A DNA stretch of 64,000 nucleotides from JAAELZ01 sp965237485 (GTDB taxonomy: Bacteria; Pseudomonadota; Gammaproteobacteria; Arenicellales; Poriferihabitantaceae): the NCBI GenBank assembly GCA_965237485.1, contig CBDEFQ010000009.1:1-64000 (forward strand). The letters are read 5' to 3'. Under the pieces are notes generated by a model that was not told the DNA's origin, searched no databases, and saw nothing but the letters and a program-made list of their open reading frames with translations. Of the stretch, positions 6,993 through 16,347 are shown one piece after another. Position 1 is the first letter of the stretch. Every line of letters starts with the position of its first letter. The translations under genes and the position numbers were made by a program.

Positions 6993-9886
6993 TAGTACGC
7001 AGCAAAAGCAGTGTTTAAATGTCTGCGCAGCGCTTGTAAGCTTTGACCGCTTAACACTTTTTCGGTAAGCCGCTCAGGCGCCGCTTCAACATTTTCTCCA
7101 TAATGGACTATCACCACTTCAGCGTGTTTTTCTGACAAAAGTTGATTTTGGTAAAAATCGATTAATTCGGCTTTGGTTAGCAACTGAACCGCCTCAATCA
7201 TATTTTCTACGCTATCAAAGTTAAAAGCCTTCCGATCGATCTCTGACCAATAGCGCCCTGCCACTTGATCTAACGTTTTATCACGCTGCGCTAACTGAGA
7301 AACAAGTCCTGCTTGTGCTGTCTTAAACTCTGTTTCTGGTAGTTGCTGCAAGGTATGGGAATACTGATTTAAAAAGGCATCCGATAACGAAACAAAGTCT
7401 TTTACACTGTGGTTGTTACTCTGAATTGAAAATGCGATGGCTGGCACCTCTAATAAATTGAATGCAAAGGCTTGCACTAAGTACCCTACTTGATTTTCGG
7501 TGCGTAGGCTTTGATAGTAATCTGGCCTTATCAACGTGCTGAGTAATTGGGTGACAGCGCGCTCTTTTATGCTCTTATTTCGACCTTGGTAATACACCAC
7601 AGCCGCACTATCCGGGTGCGGCAACAGCATTTCTTGAAACAAGGCTTCCCCCGGTTTGAGTTTTCGTACCTGCGCGCGCGCGACAGGTTTGGAAGTTAGC
7701 CCCTTGCCCAGTTTAGCTTGTATCACTTGGGCTAGTGCGAGGCTTTGCTCGCGGCTTACATTACCCATAGATAAAGCGGTTATTTGATAGTCTTTTAGCA
7801 ATACGGTTGCATGTAATGACAAATCATCAATATTAATATCACCCAGCGCGGCTAATTTCTCCTCGGTTGACCAACTTGAGCTTAGAATAATATCGTACAT
7901 GCTACTCACCAGCACGTCCGACGGGCGGCCCTTATTGGCATTCTCTAAGCTTTGTTGTACTTGCTGTTTGTATTGTTCAAACTTCTTTGTGGTCAATGCG
8001 TCTAAAGAAAATGCGTCGATGATTCGCGATAGCAACTGATCTTGCTTATCAGCATAGCCGCTAATACGCACACTAAATCCACGGCTATGACGATACATAT
8101 CGTACCTTAGCCCTGCCAAATAAGCGGGGTAAGAGTAGGTGCCAAGCGCTTCATTTACTGCCTTTACATACAGCTGGGTGAGCACCGCTTCGCGCGCAGA
8201 CGCATTCGCTTTTGATGATTGTAAGCTAAAATAAAACTCTGCCTTAGGTTGCTTAAACTCAAGTAAAGTTTGATGCCACAGTGCTAAGCCTTCTACGGTA
8301 TTCATTAGCTGTGGCTCTTGCTGACCAAGCTCTTCTGCTAGTAATTCGGTATCCTGCGGAATAAAAGGGTTAGCCCTAGGCAATGCCAGCCAGACCGGTT
8401 TTTCTGGGTTCTGCCAAACGGTTAGTTGTGCGCTCGAAATATCCGCAAGCGCGTATTCCACGTCGTACCACGGTGTTAATAAAGGCGAAGAAAAATCTGG
8501 ATCGACAAGTGTGAGTAACAAATTTTGTGGGGTGAAGGCCGCTAAATAGCGCTTCAGTAATTGTGGATCAAACTGCTCGTACAAATAGGGCAAAACAAGT
8601 ACTTCTTGTGGAGCGAAACGCTGCAATTGAGAAGCCAAGCTTTGTGCTAAATCCTGAGGCGATGCTTCCTCTTGGAACTTTAACTCTAGTGCAGCTAAGC
8701 ACTTTTGTTCTTCGAAATACAAGGGCTTAATACCATTGCTTTTGAGATGATTAATCGTTGCGAACAGCATTTGACCAATTTCATCTATCTTGGTTAAACC
8801 CAAGGGGCTCAATTCAATGCTGATATCAAAAGTGCCTTGTACTTCATCCATATAACCCCTCCCAGCACTTAAGCCACTCGCCCAAGCGCGTTGTTTGAGT
8901 TCCGCTAGTAACGAGCCTTCGCCTTCATGGCCTAAAAGATTGGACAGGTACTGGAGTGGCTTTTTCCTAATGTGCGGGCGGGAAGACTTTACTGGAAAGC
9001 TAAACGTTACCCGTCGTGTTTCCTTAAGCGGCTTAAGGGTGATTTTTCTAGGTAATGAGTCTGGCAAAAATAGCGGCGTGCTAAAAGAATGGCGTTTCTT
9101 TCCTACTGAGCGAATTTGTGAAAACTGTTGGCTCACCCACTTTTGCAATACTTTAATCGGCTGCTTGCCCACCACCACCAATACCATCTTCCCTGTGTGG
9201 TAATGCTGCTTATAAAAAACGAGCAAATCATCACGCACTAAATCATCTTGTCGGTCTGCCAGAGAATCGACACTACCGACAGAAAAACCCGTGCTTGGGT
9301 GCGCTGGGTTATAAGCTGCGCTACGGGCGGTCCACAATCGCCGGCCCTCGTCTTTGACGCGCGCTTTGTATTCAGAATCAACCACGGAACGTTCGCGCTG
9401 CACGTATTTTTCATCGAACAAAGGTGAAATGAAAAACTGTGCGAAACGGTCTAAAGCAGGCTTTAAAAAATTAGGGTCAATGCTGAAGTAATAATTGGTA
9501 TTACTAAGTACAGTATAGGCGTTATTATTTCCGCCATGTTGTTGGATGAATTTCTGATACTCCCCTGCTTCAGGGTATTTTTCAGTTCCCAAAAACAGCA
9601 TGTGCTCTAGATAATGTGCTATCCCTTCGCGGTCGTCTGGGTCATCTCCACTGCCCACATATACATCCATCGCCGCAGCCGCTTCATCCGCCTCTGGGTC
9701 GGACACCAACATCACCCGCAAATCATTATCTAAGGTGAGTGAGTGATATTGACGATTGTCGGACGGGCTCTTAGCTACCTCAGTACCATCAAAATTTGCA
9801 ACCACTTGCATGGATACTGAGCATAAAAACACCGAACAGAACTTGGCAATGCGTCGCCAAGTTAAAAGCCTAAATATACAATTCAT
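6992..9886 (-). CDS. Pitrilysin-like M16 zinc metalloprotease, exported
   Basis: This protein has 964 residues from the ATG at 9886, which begins a plausible signal peptide (basic WRRIAK, then a hydrophobic stretch to about residue 30). An upstream ATG at 9928 would add 14 residues. The inverted zinc motif HYLEH is at residues 91-95, followed by NAYT and the RERSVVDSEYK region with the third zinc ligand. Size and four-repeat layout match protease III/insulysin. It probably degrades short peptides in the periplasm. It is the first gene of a pair with pncC. Confidence 0.88.
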   Translation of the reverse strand: MNCIFRLLTWRRIAKFCSVFLCSVSMQVVANFDGTEVAKSPSDNRQYHSLTLDNDLRVMLVSDPEADEAAAAMDVYVGSGDDPDDREGIAHYLEHMLFLGTEKYPEAGEYQKFIQQHGGNNNAYTVLSNTNYYFSIDPNFLKPALDRFAQFFISPLFDEKYVQRERSVVDSEYKARVKDEGRRLWTARSAAYNPAHPSTGFSVGSVDSLADRQDDLVRDDLLVFYKQHYHTGKMVLVVVGKQPIKVLQKWVSQQFSQIRSVGKKRHSFSTPLFLPDSLPRKITLKPLKETRRVTFSFPVKSSRPHIRKKPLQYLSNLLGHEGEGSLLAELKQRAWASGLSAGRGYMDEVQGTFDISIELSPLGLTKIDEIGQMLFATINHLKSNGIKPLYFEEQKCLAALELKFQEEASPQDLAQSLASQLQRFAPQEVLVLPYLYEQFDPQLLKRYLAAFTPQNLLLTLVDPDFSSPLLTPWYDVEYALADISSAQLTVWQNPEKPVWLALPRANPFIPQDTELLAEELGQQEPQLMNTVEGLALWHQTLLEFKQPKAEFYFSLQSSKANASAREAVLTQLYVKAVNEALGTYSYPAYLAGLRYDMYRHSRGFSVRISGYADKQDQLLSRIIDAFSLDALTTKKFEQYKQQVQQSLENANKGRPSDVLVSSMYDIILSSSWSTEEKLAALGDINIDDLSLHATVLLKDYQITALSMGNVSREQSLALAQVIQAKLGKGLTSKPVARAQVRKLKPGEALFQEMLLPHPDSAAVVYYQGRNKSIKERAVTQLLSTLIRPDYYQSLRTENQVGYLVQAFAFNLLEVPAIAFSIQSNNHSVKDFVSLSDAFLNQYSHTLQQLPETEFKTAQAGLVSQLAQRDKTLDQVAGRYWSEIDRKAFNFDSVENMIEAVQLLTKAELIDFYQNQLLSEKHAEVVIVHYGENVEAAPERLTEKVLSGQSLQALRRHLNTAFAAY

Positions 9887-10015
9887 AAAGGGTCCGCGAG
9901 CACCTCGAATTTCAACAAGAAATAGCATACCGTTTTTGATTAAGCCGCTGGGTTAATAATTTTTAATTTCCAGTTCTACAGAAGACCCGTTTAAGCCTCT
10001 AACAGCTTTAGAAGA

Positions 10016-11089
10016 CTAGTGCCTACCTCTTTGCCCACGCCACGTTTTTAACAAAGCCAAATCGCGCTCACCGCGCACCAAGGCTTCCACCATGCTACGA
10101 TTGGCAATTAGGGCCGGTGTAATCGACAAGCTCTCGGCTTTGTCTCGTAAAGCCTTCATCAATTTTTTAGCCTGTTGACGTTGGTGCACATCGAGTGGCT
10201 GTAACGCCGATGCAATAGAATCAACATTCTCAGCCTTGCGCACAAGTGCCAATAAAACCGTAGCGTAGTGCTTTTTTTGCTTTTCGGTAAGACTACCTAT
10301 TTGCTTTAATTGCACCACATTGGTAGGCCGCGTACGGGCAATCTCGGCAATCGCCTGCTTTCCTAGCACCCACTCCCGCGGCAAATCGCGTTGTTGCGCC
10401 AAAGTTTCGCGCCATGCAGCTATCACCCTTACAATAGCTTGCTCACTGGCACTCATCGATTGCACCGCCTTAATACGCGTCCACGCTAGACCCATCGCAT
10501 CTTCTTGTTGGTAGCGGCGCACCAAGGTTTCGCACTCTTGTTGATGCCAAGCTAACCGGCCCATATCAATTAATTGTGAAGTTAATTGGTCAGCAATTTG
10601 TTTAAGATAAACTACGTCGAGCTGCGCATATTCAATCTGCGCTGGTGTTAAAGGCCGCTGTAACCAATTTGTTCGGGTTTCTCCTTTACTCAATTCAATA
10701 TCAAGCACTTCTTTAACAATACCTGCATACGATATTTGATCCGCTGCGCCTAAAAAACCAGCCGCAATTTGTGTATCAAACAAAGGGCTGGGTACAAATC
10801 CAAGCACTTGATTCAACACCTCAAGGTCTTGCGAAGCTGAGTGCATGATTTTAATACACTCAGCGTTTTGCATAATAGAGTTGAGCGGCTCCAAATTGGG
10901 GTTTGCGACTGGGTCGATGCAGGCAGTTACAGAATCGCTGGCCACTTGAATAAGCACTAATTGCGCGTAATAGGTACGCTCACGCATGAATTCTGTATCA
11001 ACCGATATCCATTGTGCGCCTGCGATTTGCGCACAGAATTGCGTTAATTTTTGATCAGAATCGATATAATCAAATGCTGTCGCCGTCAT
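10016..11089 (-). CDS. rnd: Ribonuclease D
   Basis: This DEDD-family 3'-5' exoribonuclease takes part in tRNA 3' trimming. Exo motif I is VDTEFMRERTYYAQL, motif II includes HSASQDLEVL and motif III is YAQLDVVYL. An HRDC-like C-terminal domain follows. I chose the ATG at 11089 (MTATAFDYIDSDQK); the ATG at 11098 adds three residues. The longer frame to 11260 would overlap the divergent membrane-protein gene and has no family similarity. About 350 residues is normal for Rnd. Confidence 0.92.
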   Translation of the reverse strand: MTATAFDYIDSDQKLTQFCAQIAGAQWISVDTEFMRERTYYAQLVLIQVASDSVTACIDPVANPNLEPLNSIMQNAECIKIMHSASQDLEVLNQVLGFVPSPLFDTQIAAGFLGAADQISYAGIVKEVLDIELSKGETRTNWLQRPLTPAQIEYAQLDVVYLKQIADQLTSQLIDMGRLAWHQQECETLVRRYQQEDAMGLAWTRIKAVQSMSASEQAIVRVIAAWRETLAQQRDLPREWVLGKQAIAEIARTRPTNVVQLKQIGSLTEKQKKHYATVLLALVRKAENVDSIASALQPLDVHQRQQAKKLMKALRDKAESLSITPALIANRSMVEALVRGERDLALLKTWRGQRGRH

Positions 11090-11122
11090 GGCACCCATTT
11101 TAATTGTAAAGGAGATTAAAGT

Positions 11123-11692
11123 TTGATCAATTTGATTAGCAGTTTCTTTTTGGTGTTTATTTCCAAGATGAAGCCACAAGATATTCCTGCCCACAACAAC
11201 GCACTGAAAATTGCCGCTGGGCTTGCGTTTGCTACCGAAGCACTTAGCATCATCCGCCAAGAATCTGTGCCTTTTGCGGTTTTGTTGGCCGCGGTTAAAT
11301 TGGGACTAATCGGCCTGTTTTTGTACTTTATTCTCAAAATACATCTAAAGCCAGAACGCTGGAGTCAAACGTTGACCGCGCTGTTTGGGGTGCAGTTTGT
11401 GGTTAATTTGCTTAGCTTGCCTTTTATGTCACAGCTGGTTAGTTTCATGGAACAATATCGGGAATCTATCAGTCAAGGGGCACCCGAAGTGACGTTTTCG
11501 ATTCCTTTGCTTATCGTCGGTGCTTTGCAGATATGGTTTTTGGTAGTAACGATGCGCATTTTGCGCGAGGCAATGGAAATTTCTACGTTGCGCGCCGTCA
11601 TGAATACTTTTTTAATGATCTACCTACTCACTCTGGCGATGGGTGTCTTGATAGGTGCATTCAGTCCATCAATAACTGCGCTCACACAATAA
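11123..11692 (+). CDS. Small integral membrane protein, unknown function
   Basis: This 189-residue protein has about four to five predicted membrane segments, for example VPFAVLLAAVKLGLIGLFLY, IPLLIVGALQIWFLVV and a C-terminal hydrophobic segment. I do not recognise the family with certainty; a Yip1-like fold is possible. The start is TTG at 11123, supported by the Shine-Dalgarno AAAGGAGAT seven bases upstream; the first ATG (11168) lacks one. It is divergent from rnd and lies four bases before mpl, so it is likely co-transcribed with mpl. Confidence 0.7.
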   Translation: MINLISSFFLVFISKMKPQDIPAHNNALKIAAGLAFATEALSIIRQESVPFAVLLAAVKLGLIGLFLYFILKIHLKPERWSQTLTALFGVQFVVNLLSLPFMSQLVSFMEQYRESISQGAPEVTFSIPLLIVGALQIWFLVVTMRILREAMEISTLRAVMNTFLMIYLLTLAMGVLIGAFSPSITALTQ

Positions 11693-11695
11693 ACG

Positions 11696-13030
11696 GTGAT
11701 CCATATTTTAGGCATCGCCGGTACGTTTATGGCGGGCATTGCCAGCATTGCAAAAGAATCAGGCATCTCCGTAAGTGGTTGCGATGCCAATGTTTACCCT
11801 CCCATGAGTACCTTATTGGAATCTTTAAGTATCGAAATCCAGCAAGGCTATGAGCCCAAGCAACTACCGTCAGAAGTTAGTGAGTTTGTAATTGGCAATG
11901 CGCTATCGCGCGGGAACTCGCTGGTAGAACACATTCTCGAAATGGGGCTCAAATATACTTCTGGCCCTCAATGGCTGGCTGAAAATATATTGAGTAGCCG
12001 ACAAACATACGCGGTAGCGGGCACCCACGGTAAAACCTCAACCTCCAGTATGCTAACGTGGCTGTTAGAACAAGGTGATTTAGACCCTGGGTTTTTGATT
12101 GGCGGTAAACCAGGCAATTTCAACTATTCAGCGCGGCTCGGCTCTGGCAAACAATTCGTCGTTGAAGCCGACGAATACGACACTGCCTATTTTGATAAGC
12201 GCTCCAAGTTTGTTCACTATCGCCCGAGCGTAGCTGTATTGAATAACCTTGAGTTTGACCACGCCGATATATTTGCTGACCTTAATGCCATAAAAACCCA
12301 GTTTCACCACCTTATTCGCACCGTTCCCGGCAATGGTAAACTCATCGTCAACCAAGACGATTTAAATCTTGCTGATGTATTGAGCTTGGGAAGCTGGTCA
12401 CCCATTGAAACGTTTTCAACTGCAAAGCCTACAGCCAACTGGTATGCGAGAGCAGACAACAACGTTGCCAGTGAGTTTACTGTATTTCAAAATCAGCAAG
12501 TCGCCTGCAAAGTGAAATGGCCATGTTTTGGAGAACATAATATGAGCAATGCCTTAGCAGCGATTGCAGCCGCTCACCATGCTGGCATAACGCCGAGTAA
12601 AGCAAGCGAAGTGCTTGGTAGTTTTATATTGCCCTCCAAACGGCTTCAAGTACATACCACAAAAGCGGGATTTATCTTGTACGAAGATTTTGCCCACCAC
12701 CCAACCGCTATTGCGAAAACACTCGAAACCTTAAAACAAAAGCACCCCACGAGGCGATTGGTGGCTATTTTAGAGCCGCGCTCAAACACCATGCGCACCG
12801 CGGTGCACGCCGCAAGCTTGCCTAATTCCTTGGCGCTTGCGGATCTAATCTATTACCTGAAGCCTGATGAACTAGGCTGGTCGTTAAGCACGAGGAACGC
12901 ACACGCGTTTAAAACTGTCAAACAAGGCGTCGCTGAACTACAATCAGCCCTCGATCCACAGGACATCGTAGTGGTAATGAGTAATGGTGATTTCGAAGGA
13001 ATGGTTCCTCAACTTAAAAATTTGAATTGA
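11696..13030 (+). CDS. mpl: UDP-N-acetylmuramate:L-alanyl-gamma-D-glutamyl-meso-DAP ligase
   Basis: This murein peptide ligase joins recycled tripeptide to UDP-MurNAc in cell-wall recycling. It has 444 residues and starts at GTG. The N-terminal nucleotide-binding loop is HILGIAGTFMAGIA. The Mur ligase P-loop is GTHGKTSTSSML, and EADEYDTAYFDKRSKF is diagnostic for Mpl. The C-terminal domain carries YEDFAHHPTAI. It follows the small membrane-protein gene by three bases. Confidence 0.95.
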   Translation: MIHILGIAGTFMAGIASIAKESGISVSGCDANVYPPMSTLLESLSIEIQQGYEPKQLPSEVSEFVIGNALSRGNSLVEHILEMGLKYTSGPQWLAENILSSRQTYAVAGTHGKTSTSSMLTWLLEQGDLDPGFLIGGKPGNFNYSARLGSGKQFVVEADEYDTAYFDKRSKFVHYRPSVAVLNNLEFDHADIFADLNAIKTQFHHLIRTVPGNGKLIVNQDDLNLADVLSLGSWSPIETFSTAKPTANWYARADNNVASEFTVFQNQQVACKVKWPCFGEHNMSNALAAIAAAHHAGITPSKASEVLGSFILPSKRLQVHTTKAGFILYEDFAHHPTAIAKTLETLKQKHPTRRLVAILEPRSNTMRTAVHAASLPNSLALADLIYYLKPDELGWSLSTRNAHAFKTVKQGVAELQSALDPQDIVVVMSNGDFEGMVPQLKNLN

Positions 13031-13135
13031 ACTAAACTAAGTGAGTTACTACTAAGAAGTACCCATTGCGGAAAATTCATTGGGAATTCATAGCCCAAAG
13101 CTAAAATATTGAATAATCAAATAAAAGAGTCAATT

Positions 13136-13783
13136 ATGCGTCTTAAAAATTCTATCTTAACTAGTTTTGTAGTTAGCATCTTATTTGTGTTTTCCAACGC
13201 AATTGCCCAACAAGATTTTGAAGAAGGCAAGCAATACGATGTCATGGAGGTCATTCAACCGATATCAACCGGCGATCAAATTGAAGTGCTTGAACTGTTT
13301 TGGTATCGCTGCCCACACTGTAATGCGCTTGAAGTGCCCCTGCAAAAATGGCTAAAAAACGGTAAACCCGAAAATGCTGAATATGTCGCTTTTCCAGCAA
13401 TTATCAGCGAACGCTGGGAGCCTGCGGCGCGTTCTTATTACACACTGGAAGCGTTAGGCCTGATTGAAAAACTGCACGGAAAGCTATTCTATGCGATTCA
13501 TAGTGAGCACCGGCAAGTCACCTCTGCAAAGCAATTGGGCGCTTGGGTGGAAGAACAAGGCGAGTCTAATGCGCAAGAAGTAATTGATACCTATGATTCC
13601 TTCGCGGTCAACACCAAAGTTAACTATGCCACTACAATGACGGGCAAATACGGTATTTCTGGCGTACCCGCCATCATCGTTGATGGAAAATACCGCACCA
13701 GTGTATCTCAGGCTGGTGACCATGACAGCCTGTTTGAGGTAATTAACTTTTTGGTTGCTAAGGCTGCTGCACGGCCTAACTAA
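13136..13783 (+). CDS. dsbA: Thiol:disulfide interchange protein DsbA
   Basis: This periplasmic oxidase introduces disulfides into secreted proteins. It has about 215 residues from the ATG at 13136, which starts a clear signal peptide (MRLKNSIL then a hydrophobic core ending SNAIAQ). The thioredoxin-fold active site CPHC follows ELFWYR. The cis-Pro loop is GISGVPAIIVDG. A strong terminator follows at 13804. Its likely re-oxidant DsbB is also in this window (25522). Confidence 0.95.
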   Translation: MRLKNSILTSFVVSILFVFSNAIAQQDFEEGKQYDVMEVIQPISTGDQIEVLELFWYRCPHCNALEVPLQKWLKNGKPENAEYVAFPAIISERWEPAARSYYTLEALGLIEKLHGKLFYAIHSEHRQVTSAKQLGAWVEEQGESNAQEVIDTYDSFAVNTKVNYATTMTGKYGISGVPAIIVDGKYRTSVSQAGDHDSLFEVINFLVAKAAARPN

Positions 13784-13803
13784 GTTATTTATTCTAATAC
13801 GAT

Positions 13804-13837
13804 AAGCTGGCGAGTTGGTGCTCGCCAGCTTTTTTTA
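13804..13837 (+). terminator. Rho-independent terminator after dsbA
   Basis: The stem GCTGGCGAG/CTCGCCAGC with loop TTGGTG is followed by seven or more T residues, 20 bases after the dsbA stop. It ends the dsbA transcript just before the 261-bp inverted-repeat element. Confidence 0.9.
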
Positions 13838-13840
13838 TTC

Positions 13841-14101
13841 AGTACTCTTTCAAAGTGATATTGCCTAATTCAGCAGCCTGTCCGCGTGCCTGGCAAGCCG
13901 CCGTTTGCAGGAAATGGCACTCCTTTTGCAAAAGCGGCAACGCAGTCCAAGTGCGCGGACAGGCTCACACAAAGGGCACCAACGCGCTGCCCCACCGCGT
14001 TGTATCGCTTTTGAAGGGAATGACCATTCATTGCGCAATACGCCTAGCTGTGAAACAGCGCGTTGACACTGAATTAGGCAATATTATCTTGAAAGAGTAC
14101 T
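13841..14101. repeat. 261-bp element with ~33-bp terminal inverted repeats (MITE-like)
   Basis: The element begins AGTACTCTTTCAA and ends TTGAAAGAGTACT. The inner parts of the ends, ATATTGCCTAATTCAG and CTGAATTAGGCAATAT, are exactly complementary. Nested inverted repeats sit inside: AGCCTGTCCGCG with CGCGGACAGGCT, CAACGCGCTG with CAGCGCGTTG, and ATTGCGCAAT. No credible gene is present. The terminal AGTACT is itself a palindrome and could be the target duplication. It lies between the dsbA terminator and the uup start, so its right end may also carry or affect the uup promoter. Confidence 0.75.
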
Positions 14102-14108
14102 AGCAACC

Positions 14109-16001
14109 ATGGCCTTACTGTCTATTAAAGACTTATCGATTGCTTTCGGTATACACCGATTATTGGATGAGGCTTCATTAAGCATCAGCAACGGCGAGCG
14201 CATTGGCTTACTTGGTCGCAATGGAGAAGGTAAGTCAACACTGCTTAAGATTATCAATGGCGAATTACCTTATGACAGTGGAGAGTTGCAAGGCCTATCT
14301 GAAGTAACCGTCGCAAAGCTCGATCAGGCGCCTAATTTGCAATCACCGCAAAGCGTATTTGAGGTGGTGGCCGATGGAATTGGTGACATGGGCCGTAGTA
14401 TTGCGGAATACCGAAAATTAACGCTAGATGATGACAAACCAGCGATGGGGCGCCTTGGAGAACTACAAACCCAAATTGAATCTGGAAATGGTTGGCATCA
14501 TTTCAACAATATCGAGAAGGTTATCTCGCGCTTGGGCCTCAATGCCGATATGGTGGTTTCAACCTTGTCTGGAGGGTGGCAGCGTCGTGTCTCCCTTGCT
14601 CGCGCACTGGCTATAGAGCCTGATATCTTGTTACTAGATGAACCGACCAATCATCTCGACATAGAATCCATCGCTTGGCTTGAAAACCACTTATTACAGT
14701 TTAATGGAGCGATCTTATTTGTAACCCATGATAGGTCCTTCCTGGACCGAGTTGCGACGCGAATAGTCGACTTAGACCGTGGACAATTGGTTTCTTGGGC
14801 GGGAGGTTATCAAGACTTTTTACGCCGCAAAGTCGCATGGCTTGAAGAAGAAGAACGTCAAAATGCTGAATTTGATAAAAAATTAGCGCAAGAAGAAAAG
14901 TGGATTCGACAAGGTATTAAAGCCCGCAGAACGCGCAATGAAGGCCGAGTACGCGCACTGAAAGCTTTGCGTAAGGAACGCCTAAGTCGCCGCAATCAAC
15001 AGGGCCAAATCAACCTAAAAGTAGAGACTGGCGAACGTTCGGGCAAACGCGTTATAGAAGCCAAGAACCTCAACCTGAGTTTTACGCTTGATGGCAAGAC
15101 CAAACAAATCGTTAAAGATTTCTCTACTACCATCATGCGCGGCGATCGAATCGGTTTGATTGGGCCCAATGGCATCGGCAAAACCAGCTTAATCAAATTA
15201 CTCTTAGCCGACCTTGCACCGGACAGCGGTGAAGTTAAATTGGGCACCACACTAAGCGTTGCCTACTTTGACCAACTTCGCGCTGCAGTGGACCCGAGCA
15301 AAACGATCACGGAGTTTATTGGTGAAGGCCGCGATGAGATTACTATTGGCAACCGCAGCCGCCACGTTATTTCCTATTTGAACGACTTCTTGTTCACGCC
15401 AGCGCGGGCCAGATCGCCGATATCAAGTTTGTCTGGCGGTGAACGAGCACGGGTTTTACTCGCCTATCTGTTTTCCAAACCGGTTAATTTACTGGTGATG
15501 GATGAACCGACCAATGATCTAGACATTGGAAGCCTGGAGTTACTTGAAGAGCTACTTATGGACTTTGACGGTACGGTATTACTAGTCAGCCACGACCGCA
15601 CGTTCATGGATAACGTAATCACTAGCACTTTTGCTTTCGAAGGTGAGGGTGAAATTAATGACTATGTCGGTGGTTATTCTGACACCATTATGCAAATTAA
15701 TGCGAAAACAAAAGCGGCTAAATCAAATGGGGTACACAAAGTCGAAAGTAAAGCAGCACCCACATCTGCGCAAGCCAGAACAAAGAAGAAATTAGGCTAC
15801 AAGGAACAACAGGAATTAGACAAATTACCCGAACTGATTGGTCACTGTGAGCAAAGCATCGAACGGTTAAGTGCAAAAATTGCAGACGGCAATCTTTTTA
15901 AAAGTAACCCCCAAGAAGCCGTTGAGATTAATGAGCGCTTGTCGATATTAAGCGACGAGCTAGAAGTTTATTTTGATCGTTGGTCAGTGCTTGAAGGATG
16001 A
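14109..16001 (+). CDS. uup: ABC-F family ATPase Uup
   Basis: This 630-residue soluble protein has two ABC domains. Walker A motifs are GRNGEGKST (near residue 36) and GPNGIGKTS (near 351). Signature motifs LSGGWQRR and LSGGERAR and Walker B motifs LLLDEPTNHLD and LVMDEPTNDLD are all present. The basic linker and a C-terminal coiled coil (ELIGHCEQSIERLSAKI region) are typical of Uup, which binds DNA and ribosomes and affects precise transposon excision. Its start lies eight bases from the inverted-repeat element. Confidence 0.93.
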   Translation: MALLSIKDLSIAFGIHRLLDEASLSISNGERIGLLGRNGEGKSTLLKIINGELPYDSGELQGLSEVTVAKLDQAPNLQSPQSVFEVVADGIGDMGRSIAEYRKLTLDDDKPAMGRLGELQTQIESGNGWHHFNNIEKVISRLGLNADMVVSTLSGGWQRRVSLARALAIEPDILLLDEPTNHLDIESIAWLENHLLQFNGAILFVTHDRSFLDRVATRIVDLDRGQLVSWAGGYQDFLRRKVAWLEEEERQNAEFDKKLAQEEKWIRQGIKARRTRNEGRVRALKALRKERLSRRNQQGQINLKVETGERSGKRVIEAKNLNLSFTLDGKTKQIVKDFSTTIMRGDRIGLIGPNGIGKTSLIKLLLADLAPDSGEVKLGTTLSVAYFDQLRAAVDPSKTITEFIGEGRDEITIGNRSRHVISYLNDFLFTPARARSPISSLSGGERARVLLAYLFSKPVNLLVMDEPTNDLDIGSLELLEELLMDFDGTVLLVSHDRTFMDNVITSTFAFEGEGEINDYVGGYSDTIMQINAKTKAAKSNGVHKVESKAAPTSAQARTKKKLGYKEQQELDKLPELIGHCEQSIERLSAKIADGNLFKSNPQEAVEINERLSILSDELEVYFDRWSVLEG

Positions 16002-16012
16002 GTATAAAAACC

Positions 16013-16332
16013 ATGACCACATTAATGCGGGCAATTCGTTTGCCCTTAGGCTGTCTGACTTGTTGCTACCCATTGCTTAACGCGTGGTAAAGCACCTATC
16101 TATTCGACTGAAAGGCGTTCCAAACTAGATAGGTTTAAACATCGAAACCCGTAACATACGCAATGCTGAGAAATGGAGAAACGAGCTTTTGGAGAACGGT
16201 GGAAAATTAAAGGTGCCTTGTTTGCGCATCTCTCACGGTGATAACTCTATCGAATGGGTGTACGAGTCAGCACAAATTATTGATTTCTTAGAAAACCAGT
16301 TTACAGAATCGAACCAGCCCGTATTGCGATAA
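16013..16332 (+). pseudogene. Glutaredoxin/GST-N domain protein remnant, internal deletion
   Basis: The start MTTLMRAIRLPLG (16013) matches the N-terminus of a family of short glutaredoxin-like proteins, but this frame stops at once (CLTCCYPLLNAW then stop). From about 16139 a second frame encodes the matching C-terminus: NIETRNIRN, KLKVPCLRI and EWVYESAQIIDFLENQF, stopping at 16332. The middle, with the expected CPFC redox motif, is gone. In its place are inverted copies of CCTATCTA and TAGATAGG. It is therefore a decayed gene downstream of uup. Confidence 0.7.
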
Positions 16333-16347
16333 CTCGCAAAGAATAGT

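Noticed and set aside
11093..11260. N-terminal extension of rnd
   Set aside because: It overlaps the divergent membrane-protein gene and its ribosome-binding site, and has no match to the RNase D start.
13855..14103. 82-codon frame inside the 261-bp inverted-repeat element
   Set aside because: It is an accident of the palindromic structure; it lacks a ribosome-binding site and has no protein-like pattern.
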